DNA from: Roseovarius atlanticus | Lineage (GTDB): Bacteria > Pseudomonadota > Alphaproteobacteria > Rhodobacterales > Rhodobacteraceae | Assembly: GCF_001441615.1 (NCBI RefSeq) | Contig: NZ_LAXJ01000010.1 | Location: 62,001 to 126,000, forward strand | Direction: 5' to 3' | Length of the DNA: 64,000 bases | Shown here: in pieces, positions 45,337 to 56,155 of the stretch | Numbering within the stretch: position 1 is the stretch's first letter | Layout: every line of letters begins with the position of its first letter | Notes under the pieces: model-generated | The model's database searches: none | Seen by the model: the letters and a program-made list of their open reading frames with translations, nothing else | Told to the model about the DNA's origin: nothing | Program-made: the position numbers and the translations under genes

Positions 45337-47115
45337 CTAAAGCGGCCAGATGAACGGAATAAGCGCACTGGCCAGCACCCCGATGCTCAGGTTCAGCGGC
45401 ACGCCCACCTTCAGGAAATCCGTGAACTTGTAGCCTCCGGGCCCGTAGACCAGCGTGTTGGTCTGGTACCCGATCGGTGTAGCGAAACTCGCCGAGGCCG
45501 CGACCATCACCGCCACCACCAGCGCCCGCGCGTCGATCCCCATCGCATCCGCCAGCCCGATGGCGATGGGCGTGACGACCACCGCGACCGCGTTGTTGCT
45601 CACCAGCTCCGTCAGGATCGAGGTCAGCAGGTAGATCGCCCACACGATCATGAAAGGCGGCAAAGCCGACAGCGCCGGCGCCACGTAATCGACGATCAGC
45701 CTGATCGCGCCCGATGCCTCCAGCGCCGCCCCGATGGCCAGCATCGAAAAGATCAGCGCCAGCAGCCGCCCGTCGACAAAGGAAAAGGCCTCGTCCGCGT
45801 CGATGCAGCGCGACAGCAGCACCACCGCCAGCGCGATCACCGTCAGCGCCAGGATCGGCGCCACGCCCAACGCAGCCAGAATCACGATCCCCGCCAGCGC
45901 CGCCAGCGCCACCGGCGCGTGCCCCCGCCTGAACGCCTTGGCAGAGGGTTGGCTGACGTCCACCAGGTCCATCTCGCCCGCTAGCCGCTTGATGTCCTCG
46001 GGCGCGCCTTCCAACAGCAGGGTGTCGCCCACCCGCACGATCAGGTCATCCAGCTGCCGCCCGATATTCTGGTTCCGCCGGTGCACTGCCAGCGGATAGA
46101 CCCCGAACCGCCGCCGCAGGCGTAGCGAGCCAAGCGACCGCCCCACCATCTTGCACCCCGGCGTGATCAGCACCTCGACCGTGGTCGTCTCCACCGCCGA
46201 CACCTGGTCGACCCGCTTCAGTTCCTTGTTGCTTTGCAAACTCAGCAGTTCCGTCATCTGCGTGCGCAGCACGACCCGGTCGCCCACCTGCAACTCCACC
46301 CCCTGCAGGTTCCGCCTGAGCGAGATATCGCCGCGCACCACGTCCACCAGCCGCACGCCCTCGCGTTTGAACAGCTGCACGCCAGTCACCTCGCGGCCGA
46401 TCAGGTTACTGTCGGGCGGGATCACCGCCTCGGTGAAGAACTTCATCTTCGAGCGGTCCGACAGCATGTCCGCCATGCTCTCGCGGTCCGGCAAAAGGCG
46501 CGGCGCAATGAAGTAAAGGTACACCGCCCCCCACGCCACCAGGCACAGCGCCAGCGGCGTCACCTCGAATATCCCAAACGGCTCCATCCCCTGCGACCGG
46601 GCCACACCGTCGACCAGAAGGTTCGTCGAGGTCCCGATCAGCGTCAGCGTCCCGCCCAGGATCGCGGCATAACTCAGCGGGATCAGCATCTTCGAGGCCG
46701 TCACCCCCAGCGTCCGCGCCAGTTGCACGAAGATCGGGATCATCACCACCACGACCGGCGTGTTGTTCATGAAGGCCGAGCCGAATACGACAAAGGCCAT
46801 CAGCATCCCGATCGCCAGCTTCGGGTTCACCTTGGCCTGCCGGTCCGCCACGGTGGTGAACGCGTCCAGCGCACCCGTGCGCACCAGCGCCCCCATCACC
46901 ACGAACATCCCCGCGATGGTCCAGGGCGCGGGATTGGCCAGAACCTCCAGCCCCGCATCGTAAGGCAGCACGCCGAGCGCCAGCAACACAGCGGCCCCAC
47001 TCAGCGCCACCACTTCCGTTGGATAGGTTTCGCGGATGAACAGCACGAACATCACCGCGACCACGCCCAGGGCGACCAGCGGCTGGGCGCCCTGCGAAAG
47101 TTCCAAGAATTGCAT
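45337..47115 (-). CDS. SLC13-family permease with two TrkA-C domains (second copy)
   Basis: A 592-residue inner-membrane protein with the same plan as the gene at 41250-43022. Two TrkA-C domains (about 225-290 and 310-375) sit between membrane halves; FGSAFMNNTPVVVVMIPIF and TELVSNNAVAVVVTPIAIGL are the paired motif loops, with TLIGTSTNLLVDG. It likely transports sulfate or another anion with Na+. Its ATG overlaps the stop of the DMT gene by one base (TGATG), so the genes are translationally coupled. Confidence 0.9.
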   Translation of the reverse strand: MQFLELSQGAQPLVALGVVAVMFVLFIRETYPTEVVALSGAAVLLALGVLPYDAGLEVLANPAPWTIAGMFVVMGALVRTGALDAFTTVADRQAKVNPKLAIGMLMAFVVFGSAFMNNTPVVVVMIPIFVQLARTLGVTASKMLIPLSYAAILGGTLTLIGTSTNLLVDGVARSQGMEPFGIFEVTPLALCLVAWGAVYLYFIAPRLLPDRESMADMLSDRSKMKFFTEAVIPPDSNLIGREVTGVQLFKREGVRLVDVVRGDISLRRNLQGVELQVGDRVVLRTQMTELLSLQSNKELKRVDQVSAVETTTVEVLITPGCKMVGRSLGSLRLRRRFGVYPLAVHRRNQNIGRQLDDLIVRVGDTLLLEGAPEDIKRLAGEMDLVDVSQPSAKAFRRGHAPVALAALAGIVILAALGVAPILALTVIALAVVLLSRCIDADEAFSFVDGRLLALIFSMLAIGAALEASGAIRLIVDYVAPALSALPPFMIVWAIYLLTSILTELVSNNAVAVVVTPIAIGLADAMGIDARALVVAVMVAASASFATPIGYQTNTLVYGPGGYKFTDFLKVGVPLNLSIGVLASALIPFIWPL

Positions 47116-48071
47116 CAGCTCTGCCTGTCCCGGTCCGATGTCATGCCAGCCTCGGCATTCTCATCTATCACGCGCCCCGGCACAAGAACCCGCGCCGCCC
47201 GGGGCTGCACCAGGAACATGCCCAGCATCATCGTACCCAGCGCCAGCCAGACCCAGATCGCATAGCTTTCCCGTAACAGCGCCATCGACCACAGCACGCC
47301 CGCCGCCGTCACCATGTAGGACGTCTGCGCGGTAAAGACCGACCCGGCCCGTCCAACCATCCAGACATAGGTCGCATAGACCAGCGCGTGCAGCGCCGCG
47401 CCTGCCGCCAGCGCCAGCTCCGGCACCCCGATCCCGTTCATCGGATTGATCCATTGCCCGCTCAGCAAAGCCGCGGGCAGGCAAATCACCAGCCCGACAA
47501 GCGACGCGCCCAGGATCACCTGCATCGGGTCCAGGCCCTGCGTGCCCCACAAGGCCACCAGGTTGCCCTCGGTCGCATAGAGCGCCGGCGCGCAAAGCGC
47601 CAGCAGGACGAACCCTGCCGAGGCCGCGCCGGGCAGGCTCGCCTCCGGCCCCACCAGCATCACGATGCCCATAAGGCCGATCACCACCCCGACCAGGCGC
47701 TGCCACTCGAAGCGTTCATTGCCCAGCGCTACCGCGATCGGCAACGAAAACATCGCCACGCTGGAAACCACGATCGACATCACGCCGCCCGGCAGTTTCG
47801 CGGCGGCAAGATAAAAGAACACGTCGGGCAGAACCGCGCCGCACAGCGCGACCATCACGAAGAGCCGCAGGTAGGCCCGCCCGAAAATGATCCTGCGCCC
47901 CCGCACCAGCGTCACCGCACCAAGGCAGATAACCACCACCACCAGCTGCCAGAAAATCAGGCCGACCGGCTGGTGCCCGGTGCTGACGGCAATCTTGGCC
48001 AGCGGAATCGTCAAACCCCACCCCAACCCCATCGCGATCAGAATGGCATAAAGCCAAAGATCGGACTTCAT
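47115..48071 (-). CDS. DMT/EamA-family transporter (second)
   Basis: A 318-residue, about ten-helix exporter. The first EamA half contains GLTIPLAKIAVSTGHQPVGL, the second YVWMVGRAGSVFTAQTSYMV and WSMALLRESYAIWVWLALG. The C terminus has a short polar tail. Substrate is unknown. It overlaps ymdB by four bases upstream and the SLC13 gene by one base downstream, so all three are probably made from one message. Confidence 0.88.
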   Translation of the reverse strand: MKSDLWLYAILIAMGLGWGLTIPLAKIAVSTGHQPVGLIFWQLVVVVICLGAVTLVRGRRIIFGRAYLRLFVMVALCGAVLPDVFFYLAAAKLPGGVMSIVVSSVAMFSLPIAVALGNERFEWQRLVGVVIGLMGIVMLVGPEASLPGAASAGFVLLALCAPALYATEGNLVALWGTQGLDPMQVILGASLVGLVICLPAALLSGQWINPMNGIGVPELALAAGAALHALVYATYVWMVGRAGSVFTAQTSYMVTAAGVLWSMALLRESYAIWVWLALGTMMLGMFLVQPRAARVLVPGRVIDENAEAGMTSDRDRQS

Positions 48072-48880
48072 GGGCCACCCGGCGACAGCCGCCCGCCTTC
48101 GCGGACCATCTGCACATGCGTGGCTTTTCCGGTGGCGTCATCCGTTTCCACGTACAGCCCGCACAGCGTGACCTCACCCAGCGCCGGCGTGAACCGCTCC
48201 TTGCCCATGCCGGTCACGAAGCGCCGCATCGGTTCGGTCTTCTCCATCCCGATCACGCTCAGGTAATCGCCGCACATGCCCGCATCCGACTGAAACGCCG
48301 TGCCCCCCGGCAGGATCTGCGCATCGGCGGTGGGCACATGGGTATGGCTGCCCACGACAATGCTCGCGCGCCCGTCGCAGTAATGCCCCATCCCCATCTT
48401 CTCGCTGGTGGCCTCGCAATGGATGTCGATCAGGCTGGCCTGCACCGCGCCGCCCGGCACATGGGTGCGCATCACCGTGTCCACGGCGCTGAACGGGTCG
48501 TCGAAGGCGCGTTTCATGAACACCTGCCCCAGAACCTGCGCCACCATCACCTTGCGGCCCCGGGCATCGGAAAAGACCGCCGCCCCGCGCCCCGGCGCAC
48601 CCTTGGCAAAGTTCAGAGGCCGCACGATCCGCGGCTCGCCCTCGATGAATTGCAGCATGTCCTTCTGGTCGAAGGCGTGATCCCCCAGCGTCAGGCAATC
48701 CGCTCCGGCGTCAAGCAGCGCCTTGGCATGTGCCCCGCTCAGGCCCATCCCGCCCGTGGCGTTCTCGCCGTTGACCACGACGAAATCCAGCTTCCACGCC
48801 TGGCGCAGGCCCGGCAAACGCTCCGCGACGGCCTGCCGTCCGGCGCGGCCCATCACGTCTCCAAGATACAAAATCCTCAT
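48068..48880 (-). CDS. ymdB: YmdB-family metallophosphoesterase
   Basis: A 270-residue dinuclear-metal phosphoesterase of the YmdB type: MRILYLGDVMGRAGRQAV, VVNGENATGGMG, LTLGDHAFDQKDML, IDIHCEATSEKMGMG and VGSHTHVPTADAQIL give the metal ligands. Homologues hydrolyse 2',3'-cyclic nucleotides or cAMP. The start at 48880 is chosen over an ATG 12 codons upstream. The last bases overlap the DMT gene. What the coupling to two transporters means is not known. Confidence 0.92.
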   Translation of the reverse strand: MRILYLGDVMGRAGRQAVAERLPGLRQAWKLDFVVVNGENATGGMGLSGAHAKALLDAGADCLTLGDHAFDQKDMLQFIEGEPRIVRPLNFAKGAPGRGAAVFSDARGRKVMVAQVLGQVFMKRAFDDPFSAVDTVMRTHVPGGAVQASLIDIHCEATSEKMGMGHYCDGRASIVVGSHTHVPTADAQILPGGTAFQSDAGMCGDYLSVIGMEKTEPMRRFVTGMGKERFTPALGEVTLCGLYVETDDATGKATHVQMVREGGRLSPGGP

Positions 48881-48938
48881 GCCGAAACTGGTAGAGACAC
48901 CGCCTCCAAAGGGCAAGAGCCACCGATGCTGCCCGGCC

Positions 48939-48959
48939 GTCCCGGGCCTGACCCGGGAC
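48939..48959. repeat. dispersed palindrome, GTCCCGGG family, copy 2
   Basis: GTCCCGGG, loop CCTGA, CCCGGGAC, then CTCC. It lies between the ymdB start and the OsmC stop. Confidence 0.7.
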
Positions 48960-48973
48960 CTCCCCGCCCCCTT

Positions 48974-49447
48974 TCAGCCCGCCGCCACCTCGTAGCGCGC
49001 CTCGTACACAATCGGAAACGCCACCGACCGCGCTATGAAGCAAACCTCGTGAATGCGCCCGTGGATCGCGTCCGCCGTCTCCAGGTCCGTTCCCTCGGGC
49101 ACCGTGATCACCGGGCGCAGCACGGCCCGCGTGAACCGCCCCTTGCCGGACCGCTCCACCTCCGCCTCGCCCAGCGGGTCGTCAACATAGCCGTGCACCG
49201 CGATGCCCGCATCACTGGCGAAATGCAGGTACCACAGCATGTGGCACGCGCTTACCGTCGTCAGCAACAAGTCCTCGGGATTGTGCAGGTTCGGATCTCC
49301 GCCCAGCACCGGATCGTTCGAGCACGCCACCACCGGCTTGCCCGGCGTCTCGATATTCCACGTCCGGTCATACCTCTTGTAGCTCCGGGTGCCCTCGCCC
49401 CGGTTGCCGGTCCAGACCACCCTGGCGGTGTAGTCGTGGGTGTCCAT
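48974..49447 (-). CDS. OsmC-family peroxide-reductase-like protein
   Basis: A 157-residue OsmC/Ohr-fold protein. The two redox Cys are in TVSACHMLWYLHFASDAG and HEVCFIARSVAFP, and GGDPNLHNPEDLLL is a family block. It likely reduces organic hydroperoxides. The ATG at 49447 has GGAGAAG before it; an upstream GTG is rejected. A 327-bp gap with a composite palindrome separates it from the upstream ygfA gene. Confidence 0.92.
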   Translation of the reverse strand: MDTHDYTARVVWTGNRGEGTRSYKRYDRTWNIETPGKPVVACSNDPVLGGDPNLHNPEDLLLTTVSACHMLWYLHFASDAGIAVHGYVDDPLGEAEVERSGKGRFTRAVLRPVITVPEGTDLETADAIHGRIHEVCFIARSVAFPIVYEARYEVAAG

Positions 49448-49549
49448 GTTCACTTCTCCAAAGATAGGGTCGAATTGATTCACTACCGTCTACGCAGCAC
49501 GCGCGGAATCAAGGCCGCAGGCCGCCGCGCGATCGCCCGCTGACCGAAA

Positions 49550-49647
49550 GGCGATTGCTAGCAATCGCCGAAAGGAGGACCGCCCGTCACGCCGAAGGCG
49601 TGCCGACTATGAACGGCGCACCTGCGGTGCGACGGGCTGGCGATTGG
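49550..49647. repeat. composite palindrome with two competing pairings
   Basis: GGCGATTGC/GCAATCGCC (49550-49569) is a perfect 20-bp palindrome. CAATCGCC (49562-49569) can instead pair with GGCGATTG (49639-49646), enclosing a stem GCCCGTC/GACGGGC (49582-49588, 49631-49637), which in turn encloses hairpins CACGCC-GAA-GGCGTG and CGCACC-TGC-GGTGCG. It fills part of the 327-bp gap between osmC and ygfA; the rest (49648-49774) shows nothing else. Confidence 0.6.
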
Positions 49648-49774
49648 CTGACGCAAGCACTCCGATCAGAAGCCATGCGGACACGGCAGCCACAAAGTGC
49701 CCTGAACACCCCTCGGGTCGCCATCCCGCGGTCTGGCAATCCCGCGGCTCAACACTGCAGGCCGGCGGACCCCG

Positions 49775-50332
49775 TCAAAACCCGATCACCTCTTTCTCCG
49801 TCACCACTATGTCCAGCGGCTGGTCCGTGGGCTCCAGCGGCAGCCCCTCGGCCTCCTGCGCCGCGAACGCAAAGCCAATGGCCAGCGTCGCCCGTTTTCC
49901 CCTCAACAGCTCCAACGTCCGGTCATAGAAGCCTCCACCATAGCCCAGCCGCCCGCCATTCCGGTCGAACGCCACCAAGGGCACGATCAGGATCTCCGGC
50001 TCAAAGAAATCATCCACCTCCGGCACCCGCGCACCGAACGGCCCGTCGCGCAGGGCCCCGTCCGGTTCCCAGCGCGAGAACTTCAGCGGCATCCCCTCGC
50101 CTTCGATCACCGGCACGCCCACCGGGCCATGTGCCGCCGCCTCGGCCATCGCCGGCAGCGGGTCAATCTCCGTACGGATGGGCATGTACCCCGCCAGCGG
50201 CACGCCGCGATACCCGGCCAGCACGCCGGACAAGAGGCCCGCCCCCGCGCCCTCTGCCGCGTCGAACGCCGCCTTGCGCCGCGCGAAGGCCGCCTTGCGC
50301 GCCGCCGCTTTCACCTCCGCCAGATCGTTCAC
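49775..50332 (-). CDS. ygfA: 5-formyltetrahydrofolate cyclo-ligase
   Basis: A 185-residue enzyme that converts 5-formyl-THF to 5,10-methenyl-THF with ATP. The N-terminal Lys/Arg-rich helix (VKAAARKAAFARRKAAF), LAGYMPIRTEIDPLP, LIVPLVAFDRNGGRLGYG and GGGFYDRTLELL are the family blocks. It overlaps mgtE by four bases (ATGA), so it is translated with the magnesium transporter gene. Confidence 0.94.
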   Translation of the reverse strand: MNDLAEVKAAARKAAFARRKAAFDAAEGAGAGLLSGVLAGYRGVPLAGYMPIRTEIDPLPAMAEAAAHGPVGVPVIEGEGMPLKFSRWEPDGALRDGPFGARVPEVDDFFEPEILIVPLVAFDRNGGRLGYGGGFYDRTLELLRGKRATLAIGFAFAAQEAEGLPLEPTDQPLDIVVTEKEVIGF

Positions 50333-51777
50333 AGCAGCACCACCGCAGCAAGCCCCAGGAAGGCGAAAAAGCCCACCACGTCCGTCACCGTGGTCACGAA
50401 CGCCCCCGAGGCCAGCGCCGGGTCAACACCCACCCGGTCCAGCACCACCGGAATCACCGTGCCGGCCAGGCCCGCCATCACCAGGTTGATCACCATCGCC
50501 GCCCCGATGACATAGCCCAGTTCCGGCCCGCCAAACCACAACACGCCCACGATCCCCATCACCACGGCGAATATGATCCCGTTGACCAGCCCCACCAGCA
50601 CCTCGCGCCGGATAAACCGCCACACGTTCGATCCCGTAAGGTCCTTGGTCGCAATCGCGCGCACGGCCACGGTCAGACTTTGCGTGCCTGCATTGCCCCC
50701 CATCGACGCCACGATCGGCATCAAGACCGCCAGCGCCACGATCTGCGCGATCGCCGCCTCGAACTGCGCAATCACCAAAGAGGCCAGGATCGCCGTCACC
50801 AGGTTCACCGCCAGCCACGGAAACCGCCGCTTGGTCGTGCTGATCACCCGGTCGCTCAAGGACCCTTCCTCGCTCACCCCGGCCAGGCGCAGGATGTCTT
50901 CCTCGTGCTCCTCGTCCAGCACCGCCATGGCATCGTCGATGGTGATCACGCCGACCAGCCGCTCGTCCTCGTCCACCACCGGCGCGGAAATCAGGTGATA
51001 CTGGTTGAACGCATAGGCCACATCGCCCTCGTACTGCTCGGCCGGAATGACGTGAAACGTCTCCTCCACGATCGAACTCAGCATCACCTCGCGCCTTGAG
51101 GCCATCAGCTTGCCCAGCGTCACGTTGCCCACGGGTTTAAGCCGCGGATCCACCAGCACGATATGATAGAACTGGTCCGGCAGATCATCCTGGTTGCGCA
51201 GGTAATCGATCGCCTCGCCCACGTTCCAGTGCTCGGGCGCCATCACTACCTCGCGCTGCATCAAGCGCCCGGCGGAATACTCGGGGTAGCTCAAAGACTG
51301 CTGCACCAGCGTCCGGTCGCTGTCTTCCAGCACACCCAGGATTTCGGCCGCCCGGCTTTCCTCCATGTCCTCGACCAGGTCGACCACGTCGTCCGATTCC
51401 AGGTCGCGCACCGCGTTGGTCAGAACCTCCGGCGCCAGGATCGAGATCACCTCCTCGCGGATCGTCTCGTCCAGTTCCGTCAGCACGTCGCCGTCGAATT
51501 CGTGCCCGTAAAGCTCGATCAGCCGGCGTCGGTCGAAGGAATTGATCTGCTCCAGAAGGTCGGCGATGTCGGCGGGGTGGAACGGCTCCAGCTCCTGCCA
51601 CAGCATCGCCTGGTCGCCGATATCCACGGCATACATGATCCGGCCCACGGTTTTCTGGTCCAGAACATAGGCGCTGTCCTCGCGCTCGGGTTCGCGCTCG
51701 GGCTCAGGCACCTGCCCCGGCTCGGTCTCCGGCTTGCGCTCTTCGGTCACATCGGTCTTCTGCTCTTCCTCGGTCAT
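50329..51777 (-). CDS. mgtE: MgtE-family magnesium transporter
   Basis: A 482-residue protein with the complete MgtE layout: an acidic N-terminal tail, the superhelical N domain (about 60-170; PADIADLLEQINSFDRRRLI), two CBS domains (ISAPVVDEDERLVGVITIDD in the second), a plug helix and five membrane helices with VALAVLMPIVASMGGNAGTQ. Mg2+ binding in the cytosol closes the channel. The start at 51777 is chosen; a long frame extension upstream is rejected because it reads through the guaD promoter region. Confidence 0.95.
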   Translation of the reverse strand: MTEEEQKTDVTEERKPETEPGQVPEPEREPEREDSAYVLDQKTVGRIMYAVDIGDQAMLWQELEPFHPADIADLLEQINSFDRRRLIELYGHEFDGDVLTELDETIREEVISILAPEVLTNAVRDLESDDVVDLVEDMEESRAAEILGVLEDSDRTLVQQSLSYPEYSAGRLMQREVVMAPEHWNVGEAIDYLRNQDDLPDQFYHIVLVDPRLKPVGNVTLGKLMASRREVMLSSIVEETFHVIPAEQYEGDVAYAFNQYHLISAPVVDEDERLVGVITIDDAMAVLDEEHEEDILRLAGVSEEGSLSDRVISTTKRRFPWLAVNLVTAILASLVIAQFEAAIAQIVALAVLMPIVASMGGNAGTQSLTVAVRAIATKDLTGSNVWRFIRREVLVGLVNGIIFAVVMGIVGVLWFGGPELGYVIGAAMVINLVMAGLAGTVIPVVLDRVGVDPALASGAFVTTVTDVVGFFAFLGLAAVVLL

Positions 51778-51907
51778 CGCGCGCTCCCCGGTTCTGCGGC
51801 ACCATGTAGGACAATGCCGCGGGAAATCACAACGCAATATGCGGGATTTACGCCTGCCCGCGGCCCTCCTATCCTGCGCCCGACCGGCCCCAAGGACACC
51901 ACCCCGC

Positions 51908-53194
51908 ATGACCCCCCCGCGCATCTTGACCGGACAGGTCCTCTGCTTCACGCGCTCGCCGTTCCAGGGCGACCCCGCCGGCTCCGCCCGCCTCGACGAG
52001 GCCGTCCTGATCGAGAACGGCCACATCTCGCGCACCGGCCCCCTCGCGGACCTGCGCACCGCCGCCCCGGATGCCCGGATCGAGCGCTACGACGACCATC
52101 TCATCTCGCCCGGCTTCATCGACGCCCACGCGCATTACCCCCAGACCGGCATCATCGCCAGCTGGGGCAAGCGCCTGCGCGACTGGCTGGAAACCTACAC
52201 CTTCCCCGAGGAAATGCGCCTTTCCGATCCCGCCTACGCGCACGAGATCGCCCATCGCTACCTCGACCTGACGCTGGCCAACGGCACCACCACGGTCGCG
52301 ACGTTCTGCACTTCCCACGCCCACAGCACCGACGCCTTCTTCGAGGCCGCGCAGAGCCGCAACCTCCGCGCCGTCGCCGGCAAGACCTGCATGGACCGCA
52401 ACGCCCCCGCCGGCCTGCTGGACACCGCGCAATCGGCCTATGACGACAGCGCCGCCCTCATCGCCCGCTGGCACGGCACCGGGCGGCTGACCTATGCCAT
52501 CACCCCGCGCTTCTCGCCCACCTCGACGCCCGATCAACTCTCCGCCCTAGGCGCGCTCTGGGCCGAACACCCCACCTGCCTGATGCAAACGCATCTTTCC
52601 GAGCAGGTCGAGGAAATCGCCTGGGTCAAAACCCTCTTCCCGACGGCGCGCGACTATCTCGACACCTACGAGTCCCACGGCCTCCTCGGCCCTCGCGGCC
52701 TCTATGGCCATGCCATCCACCTCACCCCCCGCGAACGCGCCCGGCTGGCCGAGGTCGGCGCGGCGCTCGTCCACTGCCCCACCTCCAACACCTTCATCGG
52801 CTCGGGGCTCTTCGACATGGCCGCCCGCATCCATGACGGCCACCGCATCGGCCTCGCCACCGACACAGGCGGTGGCTCGTCCTTTTCCATGCTCCGCACC
52901 ATGGCCGCCGCCTACGAGATCGGCCAGCTTTCCGGCACGCCCCTGCACCCCGCGCAACTCTGGTGGTGCGCCACCGCGGGATCGGCCGATGCGCTCCACA
53001 TGTCCGACAGCATCGGCACCATCGCCCCCGGAACCGAGGCCGACCTCGTCGCCATTGACCTCGCCTCGACACCCGCCATCGCCCAACGCGCCGCCACGGC
53101 GGCCGATCTGTGGTCGGCCCTTTTTCCAACGATCATGATGGGCGACGACCGCGCCATCGCGCAGGTCTGGGTGACGGGAGAGCCGCAACGGTAG
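51908..53194 (+). CDS. guaD: guanine deaminase
   Basis: A 428-residue amidohydrolase that converts guanine to xanthine. Metal ligands are in ISPGFIDAHAHYPQTGI, LMQTHLSEQVEEIAW, GLYGHAIHLTPRE and ATDTGGGSSFSML, and the substrate-pocket AHCPTSN-like HCPTSNTFIGSGLFD is present. The start at 51908 matches the family N terminus. It diverges from mgtE over 130 bp. A GTAGGGYGGG palindrome begins three bases before its stop codon. Confidence 0.93.
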   Translation: MTPPRILTGQVLCFTRSPFQGDPAGSARLDEAVLIENGHISRTGPLADLRTAAPDARIERYDDHLISPGFIDAHAHYPQTGIIASWGKRLRDWLETYTFPEEMRLSDPAYAHEIAHRYLDLTLANGTTTVATFCTSHAHSTDAFFEAAQSRNLRAVAGKTCMDRNAPAGLLDTAQSAYDDSAALIARWHGTGRLTYAITPRFSPTSTPDQLSALGALWAEHPTCLMQTHLSEQVEEIAWVKTLFPTARDYLDTYESHGLLGPRGLYGHAIHLTPRERARLAEVGAALVHCPTSNTFIGSGLFDMAARIHDGHRIGLATDTGGGSSFSMLRTMAAAYEIGQLSGTPLHPAQLWWCATAGSADALHMSDSIGTIAPGTEADLVAIDLASTPAIAQRAATAADLWSALFPTIMMGDDRAIAQVWVTGEPQR

Positions 53195-53213
53195 GGTGGG
53201 GTTCCAGCCCACC
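53191..53213. repeat. dispersed palindrome, GTAGGGYGGG family, copy 3
   Basis: GTAG, GGTGGG, loop, CCCACC. The TAG at 53192-53194 is the stop codon of guaD, so the element forms the gene end. Confidence 0.7.
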
Positions 53214-53294
53214 ACCCCGACGCCAGCCACAACGGCCCACGGCCCGCGACAACCCACCCTCAATTCGGCAGCAGCGTCGTTGCATAATGGAGTG

Positions 53295-53379
53295 TGGTGC
53301 GGGTGAAGGGACTTGAACCCCCACGCCTTGCGGCGCCAGAACCTAAATCTGGTGCGTCTACCAATTCCGCCACACCCGC
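53295..53379 (-). tRNA. tRNA-Leu (anticodon UAG)
   Basis: On the minus strand it reads GCGGGTG at the 5' end and CACCCGC, discriminator A and an encoded CCA at the 3' end. The anticodon arm is CCAGA-TTTAGGT-TCTGG, giving anticodon UAG, which reads CUA and other CUN codons. The long variable arm (CGCC-GCAA-GGCG) marks a class II tRNA. TTCAAGT is the T-loop. No integrase or flanking repeat suggests its use as an attachment site. Confidence 0.97.
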
Positions 53380-53542
53380 ACTGCGGCGCGTCTTAGCAAA
53401 GCGTGTCGCGGGATGCGAGTGAAATTTCGCCCGCAACACCTGCACTAAATGTACTCCGGCATTGAACAAAAAGCGCGACATTTGCGAAATGTTAACGTAA
53501 GCTGGGTAAAAATCTGAGGCAGAAAACAGAGCGAGATAGCCC

Positions 53543-54040
53543 ATGGAACCGAAAACGGTCGGGGGCGCAGGCGGGATCAACCCGTCCGGGGCCAAAGTGC
53601 AGGCCAGCGGCTTTGCCGCCGGTGCAATCATCATGACATTGGACGGCGAGAAACCGGTCGAAGATCTTCGTTCCGGCGACCGCGTGATCACGCGCGACAC
53701 CGGCATGGCCATCCTGCGGGGAATATCCTCGGCCAGCTTGCGCACCCGTGCGATCCGGGTCCAGGCCGGCTCACTGGGCCACACCCGCCCGGTGCGCGAC
53801 GTGCTGTTGCCGGCAGGGCAATACCTGCTGATCCGCGACTGGCGGGCCGAGGCGATGTTCGGCGCGAAACGGGCCATGGCGTGGGTGTCGCAACTGGTCG
53901 ATGGCGAATTCATCACCGACGAGGGCGAGGCCGAGATGACGCTTTACACGCTCGAGTTCGACACGCCGCACGTGATTTATGTCGACGGGCTCGAAGTGGC
54001 CAGCACCGCCGATATCGCCACGCTGTCGAAAGCCGCGTAA
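53543..54040 (+). CDS. Hint-domain protein with degenerate catalytic residues
   Basis: A 165-residue protein made almost entirely of a Hint (hedgehog/intein) fold: AGAIIMTLDGEKPVEDLRSG, DRVITRDTGM and TLYTLEFDTPHVIYVDGLEV are typical of Rhodobacterales Hint_2-type proteins. The first residue of the fold, usually a nucleophilic Cys, is Gly23 here, and the SPxHR block reads LPAGQYLLI, so self-cleavage is unlikely. In other proteins of this order, Hint domains accompany RTX or surface proteins; none is adjacent. Confidence 0.82.
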   Translation: MEPKTVGGAGGINPSGAKVQASGFAAGAIIMTLDGEKPVEDLRSGDRVITRDTGMAILRGISSASLRTRAIRVQAGSLGHTRPVRDVLLPAGQYLLIRDWRAEAMFGAKRAMAWVSQLVDGEFITDEGEAEMTLYTLEFDTPHVIYVDGLEVASTADIATLSKAA

Positions 54041-54047
54041 CTTGGGC

Positions 54048-54070
54048 GTCCCGGGCCTTGGACCCGGGAC
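54048..54070. repeat. dispersed palindrome, GTCCCGGG family, copy 3
   Basis: GTCCCGGG, 7-base loop, CCCGGGAC, then CTGT. It lies in the 33 bp between the convergent Hint and nnr genes and may serve as their shared terminator. Confidence 0.7.
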
Positions 54071-54073
54071 CTG

Positions 54074-56125
<2,052 letters not shown>

Positions 56126-56155
56126 ACTATACCTGGAACCACAACGAAGGGATCA

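Noticed and set aside
53295-53379. tRNA-Leu as an integration site
   Set aside because: No integrase, no repeated 3' tRNA segment and no change in gene style on either side were seen.
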